Assembly: GCF_040096285.1 (NCBI RefSeq) | Contig: NZ_JBBMEY010000003.1 | Location: 1-64,000, forward strand | Origin: Ruminococcoides intestinihominis | Lineage (GTDB): Bacteria; Bacillota; Clostridia; Oscillospirales; Acutalibacteraceae | Reading direction: 5' to 3' | DNA: 64,000 nt | Shown here: positions 54,235-63,078 of the stretch, one piece after another | Layout of the letters: each line of letters opens with the position of its first letter | How positions within the stretch are numbered: position 1 is the stretch's first letter | Position numbers and translations under genes: made by a program | The notes under the pieces: model-generated | The model's database searches: none | The model's input: the letters and a program-made list of their open reading frames with translations, nothing else | Told to the model about the DNA's origin: nothing

Positions 54235-55000
54235 AATTACAGATGCATTTAAGAACGGCAAAGCATTTATCCCTTTCGTAACTGCCGGTGACCCTTGCCT
54301 TGAAGTTACAGAACAACTACTTATTGAAATGGACAAAAACGGTGCCGATATTATTGAAATCGGTATTCCTTTCTCTGACCCTGTAGCTGAGGGTGTTGTT
54401 ATTCAAGAGGCTGACATTAGAGCGTTAGCAGCAGGCACAACAACAGACAAAATCTTTCAGATGGTAGCAAAAGTAAGGGAAAAACTTTCTTGTGCAGTTG
54501 CACTTATGACATATGCAAATACTGTTTATGCTTATGATACCGACAAGTTCCTTGCTAACTGTAAGCAAGTTGGTGTTGATGCACTGATTATTCCTGATGT
54601 TCCATATGAAGAAAGAGATGTTATAAAACCTTATTGTGAAAAGTATGGTGTTGAATATATTTCATTCGTTGCACCAACAAGTCACGACAGAATCAAAATG
54701 ATTGCTAAGGATGCATCAGGCTTTATGTACTGTGTATCTTCCCTAGGTGTTACAGGTGTAAGACAGAACATTACAACAAATATCGGTGAAATGATTGACC
54801 TTGTAAAATCGGTTAAGGATATTCCTTGTGCAGTCGGTTTCGGTATTTCAACTCCTGAACAGGCAAAGGAAATGGCAAAAAATGCTGACGGTGTAATTGT
54901 TGGTTCTGCTATTGTAAAAATTTGTGCAAAGTACGGCAAGGACTGCGTCCCTTATGTTGCAGAATATGTTAAGTCTATGAAGGATGCAATTTCACAGTAA
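54227..55000 (+). CDS. trpA: Tryptophan synthase alpha chain
   Basis: 257 aa from the ATG at 54227 (AGGAG nine bases before); the longer in-frame reading from 54188 lies inside trpB. The catalytic Glu and Asp are in IIEIGIPFSDPVAEG. Last gene of the trp operon. Confidence 0.96.
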   Translation: MSKITDAFKNGKAFIPFVTAGDPCLEVTEQLLIEMDKNGADIIEIGIPFSDPVAEGVVIQEADIRALAAGTTTDKIFQMVAKVREKLSCAVALMTYANTVYAYDTDKFLANCKQVGVDALIIPDVPYEERDVIKPYCEKYGVEYISFVAPTSHDRIKMIAKDASGFMYCVSSLGVTGVRQNITTNIGEMIDLVKSVKDIPCAVGFGISTPEQAKEMAKNADGVIVGSAIVKICAKYGKDCVPYVAEYVKSMKDAISQ

Positions 55001-55022
55001 ACAAAATTTAATAATTACATAC

Positions 55023-55051
55023 AAAAAGACCTTTTAAGTAAGGTCTTTTTT
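55023..55051 (+). terminator. Terminator of the trp operon
   Basis: AAAAAGACCTT-ttaagt-AAGGTCTTTTTT. Confidence 0.9.
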
Positions 55052-55111
55052 CTATTTCTAACTATATTTACAGTGTAGTATAAATGTGCTAAAATCGTGA
55101 TGGTGATAATT

Positions 55112-55915
55112 ATGAAATATGATTTAATAGCACTTGATATGGACGGTACTTTGTTAAATGATGACAAGGTTATTCCAAAAGAAAATGTTGATGCAATTAT
55201 AGAAATGCAGGAACAAGGCAAAACTGTTGCTATTTGTACCGGCAGACCTGCAAGTGGTGCATTGCCATTTGTTAAGGATTTACACTTAGAAAAGTACGGT
55301 GGATATGTACTTTCCTATAACGGTGGTAGAATTTATGATGTTAAGAATGACAAGGTTCTTTACAACAAGGCTTTCCCAAAAGAATATTTACAGAAAGTCT
55401 TTGACTTAGTAAAGGGTACAACAATTACAGTTTCTTCTCCACTTGATCACAAGATTATTGCCGGTCATGCACTAAATGATTGGTCAAGAACCGAAGCTAA
55501 TGTTGTTCATCTACCTTTTGAATATCATGAGGACTTTTTAACACTTGATACCGAAATGAACAAGTTACTACTTGTTGATAACCCAAAGGTTATCGGTGCA
55601 AACTATGACAACATTCATGATACACTTGAACCAAAGCTTCATGTATTCCTAAGTGAACCTTACTTTCTAGAGATTACACCACAAAATGTAAACAAGGGTG
55701 AGGGACTTCACAACCTAGCAAAAATCTCAGGTATTCCGATTGAAAAGATGGTTGCAATGGGTGACAGCTTTAATGATATTGAAATGCTAAAAGAAGCAGG
55801 TCTTGGTGTTGCTATGAAAAATAGCAAAGAGGGCGTTTCAGACTATGCAAATCTTGTAACAGTCAGTAATAATGACTGTGGTGTTGCAAAAATTATTAAA
55901 GAATATATCCTTTAG
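55112..55915 (+). CDS. Cof-type HAD-IIB phosphatase
   Basis: 267 aa from the ATG at 55112, just after GGTGAT. HAD motifs: I LDMDGTLL (nucleophile Asp about 8), II CTGRP, and IV GDSFNDIEML. The type IIB cap suggests a sugar phosphate or similar metabolite as substrate; the exact one is unknown. Confidence 0.92.
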   Translation: MKYDLIALDMDGTLLNDDKVIPKENVDAIIEMQEQGKTVAICTGRPASGALPFVKDLHLEKYGGYVLSYNGGRIYDVKNDKVLYNKAFPKEYLQKVFDLVKGTTITVSSPLDHKIIAGHALNDWSRTEANVVHLPFEYHEDFLTLDTEMNKLLLVDNPKVIGANYDNIHDTLEPKLHVFLSEPYFLEITPQNVNKGEGLHNLAKISGIPIEKMVAMGDSFNDIEMLKEAGLGVAMKNSKEGVSDYANLVTVSNNDCGVAKIIKEYIL

Positions 55916-55989
55916 AAATACTTTATTCATAATCAATTCACATATTATGAATAATAGACAAATTTAATAGTAAATTATTGGATACCTAG

Positions 55990-56033
55990 CTATGACTATA
56001 ATTCTTTTGTAGAAATATAATCATAGTTTTTCT
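55990..56033 (+). terminator. Terminator of the HAD gene
   Basis: CTATGAcTATAaTT...AAaTATAaTCATAG with TTTTT after it. The stem has two mismatches. Confidence 0.65.
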
Positions 56034-56077
56034 GTTTATAATTAGAATAACGAAATATAAAAAAGGAGATAACGCCA

Positions 56078-58306
56078 ATGAAAAAATTAGTCGCAATCTT
56101 AATGGTTCTAACTTTGGCTATGTCAGCACTTGTAGTTTCTGCATCTGCTGCACAGACAGATAAGGAATCAACCGGTGCAACAGGTATTACTGTTCACTAC
56201 TACACAGAGAAGGGAACTCCAAGCGTTTACTACTGGAATGCACTTCCAGAAAATATTTCTACAGAGTATCCCGGTGTAAAGATGACAAGTGAGGGTAATA
56301 ACTACTACAGATACACTTTCTCAAGTGTTTCTAAAATTAACCTACAGTTCATCGAAAGTGATGGTACTCAAGGTAAAGAACTTACAAGAAACACAAACAG
56401 TGGTACTAACGAATTTTGGTACAAAGGTAACCGTTGGTACAACAAACAACCATCAGATACAGAATATGAAAGAACAGACCTTAGAGAAGACTCTATCTAC
56501 TTCGTAATTACAACAAGATTTTACGATGGCGACAAGAGCAACAATGTTCACTGTTGGGAAGACGGTAAGGCTAACAACCCAGACACAGACCCAGCATGGA
56601 GAGGTGACTTTAAAGGTCTTATCCAAAAGCTAGACTACATCAAGGCTCTTGGTTTCTCAGCAATTTGGATTACACCTGTTGTAGAAAATGCATCAGGCTA
56701 TGACTACCATGGCTACCACGCATTTGACTTTACAAAGGTTGACCCTAGATATGAAAGTGATGATACTTCATATCAGGACCTAATTGATGCAGCTCACGAA
56801 AAAGGTTTAAAGATTATTCAGGACGTTGTATTTAACCACTCAGGTAACTTTGGTGAAGCTAACCTAGCCCCAATGTTTACTAAGGACTATAGCAATCTAG
56901 GTTCATCAGACTGTATGAATGTTATTCCCGATTCTACTCTAGCTAAAAACTATTCAGGATATAGCAATATGTTACCTGCTGATCAGTATCAGTCAAGACT
57001 TGCAGTTATGAAGGAAGATGTTAATGATACAGCACACAACTATCACCATGATAAGTCATTAAGCTACGGTTCATACACAGAACAAACAGGTCAGATGGCA
57101 GGTGACTGTGTTGATATTAATACAGAAAATCCATCCGTTGTAAAGTATCTTACAGATGCTTATTCAAAGTACCTAGATATGGGTGTTGACGCATTCAGAA
57201 TGGATACAGAAAAGCACATTAACCGTTGGACACTAAACCACGCATTCTTCCCTGTATTTAACCAGTACAAGAATTTCCACCTATTTGGTGAAGTTTGTGC
57301 CAGATACCATGGTGCTTATAATGAAGGTGGTTCTTCAGACTCATGTTTCTTCTATACATGGAGCGAAACAGAGAGTGCTTGGCAGAACAACTGGAGCAAC
57401 TCTGACTGGAAATCTAACTATGATAACTCTGTAAAGCACTTCCAAGCTCACCAAAACAGAAGTTTCGACCAAACAAGTGACAATGTTTACCTAAATGGTT
57501 TATCTTATCACACACCAGACTACAGCAAGGCAAACGGCACAAGTACAATCGACTTCCCTATGCACTGGGCATTTAAGGATGCAAGTTCAGCATTCGGTGC
57601 TGCTAAGGGCGAAGACTCACTATACAATGATGCAACATGGGCAGTTACATATGTTGACTCTCACGACTACGGTCCTGACGGTCAGGAAAAGACTCGTTAC
57701 CAAGGTGGTGCTTCTGCTTGGGCAGAAAATATGGACTTAATGTTCACATTCCGTGGTATCCCATGTATCTACTATGGTTCAGAAATTGAATTCAAGAAAG
57801 ATGTTCCAATTGATGTTGGTCCTAACGAGCCACTAGACAAGACAGGTCGTGCTTACTTCGGTGACCACCTAGAAGGTTCAGTTACAGCAAGCGACTACGG
57901 TAAATATACAGCTTCCGGTACAGTAGCTTCTACATTAGATGCTCCTCTTTCAAAGCACCTAGAAAAGCTAAATCAGATTAGAAGAGCAGTTCCTGCCCTA
58001 CAAAAAGGTCAGTACACAACTGATAGCAATTATGTAGATGGCAATATGGCTTACATCAGAAGATATACAAATTCTAGCGTTGATTCACTTGCTTGTGTAA
58101 CAATCAGTGGCGACGCAACATTTAAGGGTCTACCAAATGGCACATATATTGATGCAGTTACAGGTGACAAGAAAGTTGTTACAGGTGGCACACTTTCAAC
58201 AAGTGGTGCAAGTGGCCAGGGTAACATGAGAGTTTATGTTCTACAAAACTCAAGCAGTGAAGTTAACGGTGCAATTGGTGACACAGATCTAACTTACTTA
58301 AAATAA
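56078..58306 (+). CDS. Secreted GH13 alpha-amylase with N-terminal starch-binding-like module
   Basis: 742 aa. A signal peptide (about 1-24) precedes an aromatic-rich beta module (about 36-122, HYYTEKGTPSVYYWN...) resembling CBM26. The GH13 barrel has region I DVVFNHS (249-255), region II GVDAFRMDTEKH with nucleophile Asp376... (369-380; the Asp is in RMD), region III FGEV (Glu405) and region IV VDSHD (526-530). A beta domain closes the protein. There is no dockerin or anchor. It degrades starch outside the cell. GGAG site nine bases before ATG. Confidence 0.93.
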   Translation: MKKLVAILMVLTLAMSALVVSASAAQTDKESTGATGITVHYYTEKGTPSVYYWNALPENISTEYPGVKMTSEGNNYYRYTFSSVSKINLQFIESDGTQGKELTRNTNSGTNEFWYKGNRWYNKQPSDTEYERTDLREDSIYFVITTRFYDGDKSNNVHCWEDGKANNPDTDPAWRGDFKGLIQKLDYIKALGFSAIWITPVVENASGYDYHGYHAFDFTKVDPRYESDDTSYQDLIDAAHEKGLKIIQDVVFNHSGNFGEANLAPMFTKDYSNLGSSDCMNVIPDSTLAKNYSGYSNMLPADQYQSRLAVMKEDVNDTAHNYHHDKSLSYGSYTEQTGQMAGDCVDINTENPSVVKYLTDAYSKYLDMGVDAFRMDTEKHINRWTLNHAFFPVFNQYKNFHLFGEVCARYHGAYNEGGSSDSCFFYTWSETESAWQNNWSNSDWKSNYDNSVKHFQAHQNRSFDQTSDNVYLNGLSYHTPDYSKANGTSTIDFPMHWAFKDASSAFGAAKGEDSLYNDATWAVTYVDSHDYGPDGQEKTRYQGGASAWAENMDLMFTFRGIPCIYYGSEIEFKKDVPIDVGPNEPLDKTGRAYFGDHLEGSVTASDYGKYTASGTVASTLDAPLSKHLEKLNQIRRAVPALQKGQYTTDSNYVDGNMAYIRRYTNSSVDSLACVTISGDATFKGLPNGTYIDAVTGDKKVVTGGTLSTSGASGQGNMRVYVLQNSSSEVNGAIGDTDLTYLK

Positions 58307-58334
58307 TTTTACAATTACAATCTCCTAAGTTTTG

Positions 58335-58365
58335 AAAAAGCCTTCCCGAACGGGAAGGCTTTTTC
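58335..58365 (+). terminator. Terminator of the amylase gene
   Basis: AAAAAGCCTTCCC-gaac-GGGAAGGCTTTTT, a nearly perfect stem with a T-run. Confidence 0.92.
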
Positions 58366-58663
58366 TACTATATTTAGAAATCAAAAATTATTTTATTGCT
58401 TGAAAAATAAAATAATTTTTAATAAAATAATTTTTTGTGAAATGTATCCAACCTATGGACTAAACTTTTCGCTTCTCTTAGCTAATACTCTAAACTTCAA
58501 AATTAATGCAACTTTTAGCCTATCTAAATCGTGTTATATATGGGGATAGAGCAAAATTTTTATTTCCCTATAATTCACCTATTTACTTCAGTACAGTTGA
58601 TTTTTCACTTAAAAAGGTGTATAGTAATGTTGTTTTTTGACAAAAAAGATAGGAAGTTAAAAA
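58366..58663 (+). other. AT-rich intergenic stretch before the membrane paralogues
   Basis: Very AT-rich, with short AAAATAATTTTT repeats around 58385-58435. No gene is supported; an 89-codon ORF here runs across the start of the next gene in another frame. No clear consensus promoter was found. Confidence 0.4.
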
Positions 58664-58708
58664 ATGAAGAAATTTTAAAATTACTTAAGCAAAGTATTTG
58701 CTATTCTT
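58664..58708 (+). other. Original 5' end of the next gene, broken by an in-frame TAA
   Basis: ATG at 58664 follows AGGA by nine bases and reads MKKF, then TAA (58676-58678), then NYLSKVFAIL directly in frame with the ORF at 58709. The downstream paralogue reads MTKFTNFFAKLISIV at the same place, so codon 5 appears to be a nonsense change. Confidence 0.8.
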
Positions 58709-60853
58709 ATGGGAATACTTATTTGCATCACCATTTCAGGAATCATTATCTCTTATCCGGAATACGGAAACTACTTTTCATCAACAAGTCAAAACGGTAA
58801 AGAGTTGTTCTGGTTATTTACCTCAATTGCAGTAGGTGGTGTGATTATCACATGCACAATACTGGGATTGTTTAGACTTATTAACAAGCTATCAAAAAAG
58901 GGACTTCTGATTTTCACAATAGCATTGTTTGTAATTTACGGTATATCTACTGTAGCTATTACCTACCTTTTCCCTACAATTCCAATGACCGACAGCTTTT
59001 ATGTACACGACCAAGCAGTGGGTATGGCTCATGGTACTAAGGATATAATCAATGGCAATTCAGCGTACTTTAGAAAATACAGTAACAACAATCCACTGAT
59101 TATTCTGCTATATTTTATATATAAAATAGCTTGTTCACTTGGAATTACCGACCTACTTCAGGTTGGCAGATTGTTTAATGCATCTTGTATTACGGGTAGC
59201 TTGGTACTGTTCTACTTTGCAATACAGAAACTATCAAAAAGAGAAACCACCGGTGCAAAATTTGTTTTGCTAAACCTACTGTTTGTACCAATAATTTTTA
59301 TGACTTCTTGGGTATATACTGCCACTATCTGCTTACCTTTTATAGGTGGTATAATGTTATGTGGTGCAAACCTTATTAAGAATCAATCAAAAAAATCAAT
59401 TATCATTAATTCAGCAATAATCGGTGTTTTGAGTATTGTTGGTTACAACATCAGACCGGTTGTACTTATCCTATCTATTGCCGGTTTTATATGCTTAGTC
59501 CTATGGACAGTTAAAGACAAAAAGCGTTTTGTAAAGTCAGCTATAATGGTTGGTGTTTGTGCAGTTTTTGCTTTAGGTTCATTTGTAACTACTAAGGCAC
59601 TTAACAACCACTACTATACAGGTAGTAACGGCAACTTTCCTCTTACTCACTGGGTAGCTATGGGTCTTACTAAAAACGGTATGTATGACCCACAGTTGGT
59701 AAAAGAGAATATGAGGCTTTCTAACACAGACGAAATGAAAGCTAATGTAAATAAACATATCAAAGAAAGACTAAGCAATTACAATGCCGGTTCATTTATC
59801 AGCCATCTATATATTAAGAATGGCAGTATATGGGCAGTAGGTTCACTGGAATATCAATCTCGATTAATCGGTTCTGCTGAAAAATACACACCACTAAGCA
59901 AATGGTTATATGGCTCAAAAAGTGACTTAATGTGTCTATATACTCAGATGTTGTGGCTATCTCTCCACATACTTACACTAATTTACATAATAAGATTTAT
60001 CTTTAACAAAGAAAGTAAATACGGACTACTACAGATTCTTACTTTGCTAGGTGGTTATGGTTTCTATATGATATGGGAAGTAAAAATTGCCTATGCAGTA
60101 CCATTTGTATTCTTTATTATAGGTATGGCTACTTTAGGTGGTGAAAGTGTTGAAAATGCTTTTGCTATGTCAAATGCTAAGGTTAAGAACATTGGTAGAA
60201 TTTCTTATTCTGCTGTAGCAATTTTCTCAATTGTACTTATGTTTATCGGTGCACCTTTCTTTACTGACAATGTTATGAAAGTCAGTGACAAGAAACTAAC
60301 GGTTAAGTCAACTCACAACTGTTTAATCAAAAAGATTGCAACAAGAAAGAGAACAGTTACTCAAGAGTTTTACACCAAAGAAAAATTCAACAGAGTTTAC
60401 CTAAATGTAGCTTGTAGAAGTAACCTTTCTACCAGCAACAGTAAGTACAAGATAACTTTGAAGAATGGCAAAAACAAAACTATTGCCACAAAGCTGGTTG
60501 ACAGTAAAGACTACACAAAGCGTATTTCCGATATAAAACTGAAATTACCTAAAAAGTACACACCATCAGGTGAAGAAAAGTTTAAGATAACAGTTAAGGG
60601 TATTTCCGGTACCAAAGAAGCATTTAACTTTGGTTATAGCCATGGTGATGACATTGACCCTATAAGGGGTAACCTAAGAACTAACGGTAAACTTGTAAAA
60701 GGTGACCTAAGGCTTACTGTTTCTGAAATTCATAAAGGTTCACTTCTTTCACCAAAAAGATACTGTGCTTTTTGTGTAGGAATTGTCTTGATAGAAGTTA
60801 TAACGGCATTTCTTTATTTGGGCTTTTCTAAGAAAAAGCAGTATAATGATTAA
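58709..60853 (+). CDS. Polytopic GT-C-like membrane protein, paralogue 1 (5' end interrupted)
   Basis: 714 aa as an open frame with about 11 membrane spans, then a C-terminal extracellular beta-rich domain (about 540-650) and a final span. The first outer loop has PMTDSFYVHDQAVGMAHG, with an Asp placed as in GT-C (PMT/ArnT-like) glycosyltransferases. It closely resembles the next gene along its whole length. The ATG at 58709 has no ribosome site; the natural start is at 58664, separated by a stop codon. It may be a recent pseudogene, be translated weakly, or reflect a sequencing error. The glycosyltransferase call is by general architecture only. Confidence 0.7.
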   Translation: MGILICITISGIIISYPEYGNYFSSTSQNGKELFWLFTSIAVGGVIITCTILGLFRLINKLSKKGLLIFTIALFVIYGISTVAITYLFPTIPMTDSFYVHDQAVGMAHGTKDIINGNSAYFRKYSNNNPLIILLYFIYKIACSLGITDLLQVGRLFNASCITGSLVLFYFAIQKLSKRETTGAKFVLLNLLFVPIIFMTSWVYTATICLPFIGGIMLCGANLIKNQSKKSIIINSAIIGVLSIVGYNIRPVVLILSIAGFICLVLWTVKDKKRFVKSAIMVGVCAVFALGSFVTTKALNNHYYTGSNGNFPLTHWVAMGLTKNGMYDPQLVKENMRLSNTDEMKANVNKHIKERLSNYNAGSFISHLYIKNGSIWAVGSLEYQSRLIGSAEKYTPLSKWLYGSKSDLMCLYTQMLWLSLHILTLIYIIRFIFNKESKYGLLQILTLLGGYGFYMIWEVKIAYAVPFVFFIIGMATLGGESVENAFAMSNAKVKNIGRISYSAVAIFSIVLMFIGAPFFTDNVMKVSDKKLTVKSTHNCLIKKIATRKRTVTQEFYTKEKFNRVYLNVACRSNLSTSNSKYKITLKNGKNKTIATKLVDSKDYTKRISDIKLKLPKKYTPSGEEKFKITVKGISGTKEAFNFGYSHGDDIDPIRGNLRTNGKLVKGDLRLTVSEIHKGSLLSPKRYCAFCVGIVLIEVITAFLYLGFSKKKQYND

Positions 60854-60898
60854 TAACCTTTTATATAAGGATTTATAGTTTTTATAGGAGGAATTTCA

Positions 60899-63076
60899 AT
60901 GACGAAGTTTACAAACTTTTTTGCTAAACTAATTTCTATTGTTTTAGGCATTCTGATTTTACTTAACATTTCGTCTATTATAGCTAATGACAAAATAGCA
61001 TTACTTTTAACTAAAAATCCTAACAATACAACTTCACAATTATTAGTTTACTCATTAATTGCTCTTGGTGGTATATTGATGGTAGTCGGCATTATGGCAC
61101 TTTTCAAGTTAATCAATAAACTTTCCGATAAAGGGTTAACAATTCTTGCAATTGTGCTAATAGCAATTTACAGTATAACAACTATAGCAAATATATTTTT
61201 ATTTCCGACCATTCCTAGCTCTGACTCATTCTATGTTCAGGATTATGCAATTAAAATGGCTAGAGGAGATATTAACATAATAGATGGAAATGATAGCTAC
61301 TTCGGAAAATATAGCAACAACAATGCAGTTGTTCTTATTCTATATTATCTATTTAAAGCATTTTTCTTTGTAGGACAGGACAATCTCCTTTGGGTTGGCA
61401 GAATTTTTAATTCACTATGTATTGTAGGAGCAACTGTTCTTTTCTACTTTGCTATTGTTAAATTTACAGGCAAAAAAGTAACAGCTACTAAGTTCCTACT
61501 ACTAAGTGTACTGCTACCATCTGTTCAATTCTCATCCTCATGGGTATATACTGCAACAATATGTATGCCTTTTATCGGTGGTATCTTCCTATGTGGAGCA
61601 AACCTAATCAAAGCTACAACACGGAAATCTATAATCATTAATTCAGCTATTATAGGTGTGCTAAGTGTTGTAGGTTACAAGGTTAGACCGGTTGTTATCT
61701 TTATTTCTTTAGCCGGTATTATCTGTATGTTCTTCTGGGCATTTAAAGACAAAAAGAAATTGCTAAAATCAGCCTTTTCACTTGCAATTTGTGCAGTAGT
61801 AGCCTGTACATCATTCCTTGTTTGTAAAGGAATTGACAACCACTATTACACAGGTAGCAACAAGCAATTCCCTATTACTCACTGGATTGCTATGAGTCTT
61901 AAGGGTAATGGTGCTTATGACTTACAGTACAAAAATAAGCATGAAGCAATGAACTCCACAGAAGAAATCAACAGGGACTCTATTAAGGATATTAAGAATA
62001 CTCTTAATAGCTACACACCACTAACTTTGTTTAAACATCAATACGAGAAAAGCAGCCTTATGTGGAGTGAAGGTTCTGTAGGTTACTATACAAGACAGAA
62101 AGGCAGTAATACATATAGAAGTTTAAATGACTATATTTATGGTCCGAAGAAACATATGCTGATGATGTATTGTCAGATGTTATGGTTAGCCTTTAACATT
62201 CTTATTATAGTTTATTTATATAAGCTACTTAGAAACAAATCCTCAAAGAAAGATTTACTACTTGCAATTACTTTACTGGGTGCATTGGTTTTCTATATGA
62301 TATGGGAAGTAAAGATTAATTACGCATTGCCTTTCGTATCGATTATTATTGCAATGGCTACTATGGGTGGAATTTCAATTGAAAACAAATTCACTGTACC
62401 TGAACTAACCACAAAAAAATGTTACAAGACAGCCTACATAACAGTTGCAACTTTGTTTATTGCTTTATTACTTTCAAACATTTATTATGTTTCATATAGT
62501 CAAATGATAAGAGGAACTCCAAAGATTGAGAACTTTGCTTCCGTAAGTAATGAAATTGATAATGTTTCCGAACACAACAAGGTGCTTAAACAAACATTCT
62601 ATGCTGACAGTGACTTTAATAAATTATCATTTTTCAGTATTGCTCATCCTAACAATCCTTCTTCTAAATATAAAATTACACTAAAAAATAGTAAAAAGAA
62701 GGTTATTGCAGAAAAGACTTATTCCAGCTATTATACATTTGAAAAGACAAAGAATGTTATATTAAAGCTACCTAAAACATACTCACCTACTCATAACGAG
62801 AAATTCACCTTAACAATTAAAGGTTTAGGAGCTGACTCTGATTATCAAGAGTTCAACTACTCAGACAGTTCACAGATTGACTGCTTGCCGGGTGAATTAA
62901 AAATTAACGGTAAGCCTATTAACGGTGACCTAAAATTCGGTTTGTTTTATACCGAAAGAACATCATTAATGAGTTTACCTGCTTACCTAACACTAATTGC
63001 TATTATTGCATTAGCAGAAGTTTTAGTATATATTTCATTATTCAAAAAGAAAAATTACAACTTAGCAAAGAGATAA
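60899..63076 (+). CDS. Polytopic GT-C-like membrane protein, paralogue 2
   Basis: 725 aa, intact, with an AGGAGG site. About 12 membrane spans, a first-loop SSDSFYVQDYAIKMARG, the shared WVYTATICMPFIGG and HYYTGSN segments, a C-terminal beta domain with YKITLKN and KFTLTIKG, and a last span with a basic tail. Tandem duplicate of the gene before it, 45 bp apart. Probably a membrane glycosyltransferase using a lipid-linked sugar to modify a cell-surface polymer (inference; no sequence search was possible). Confidence 0.72.
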   Translation: MTKFTNFFAKLISIVLGILILLNISSIIANDKIALLLTKNPNNTTSQLLVYSLIALGGILMVVGIMALFKLINKLSDKGLTILAIVLIAIYSITTIANIFLFPTIPSSDSFYVQDYAIKMARGDINIIDGNDSYFGKYSNNNAVVLILYYLFKAFFFVGQDNLLWVGRIFNSLCIVGATVLFYFAIVKFTGKKVTATKFLLLSVLLPSVQFSSSWVYTATICMPFIGGIFLCGANLIKATTRKSIIINSAIIGVLSVVGYKVRPVVIFISLAGIICMFFWAFKDKKKLLKSAFSLAICAVVACTSFLVCKGIDNHYYTGSNKQFPITHWIAMSLKGNGAYDLQYKNKHEAMNSTEEINRDSIKDIKNTLNSYTPLTLFKHQYEKSSLMWSEGSVGYYTRQKGSNTYRSLNDYIYGPKKHMLMMYCQMLWLAFNILIIVYLYKLLRNKSSKKDLLLAITLLGALVFYMIWEVKINYALPFVSIIIAMATMGGISIENKFTVPELTTKKCYKTAYITVATLFIALLLSNIYYVSYSQMIRGTPKIENFASVSNEIDNVSEHNKVLKQTFYADSDFNKLSFFSIAHPNNPSSKYKITLKNSKKKVIAEKTYSSYYTFEKTKNVILKLPKTYSPTHNEKFTLTIKGLGADSDYQEFNYSDSSQIDCLPGELKINGKPINGDLKFGLFYTERTSLMSLPAYLTLIAIIALAEVLVYISLFKKKNYNLAKR

Positions 63077-63078
63077 TT

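Noticed and set aside
58531..58800. 89-codon plus-strand ORF before the GT-C-like gene
   Set aside because: It overlaps the true gene start in another frame, and the gene frame matches the paralogue codon by codon.
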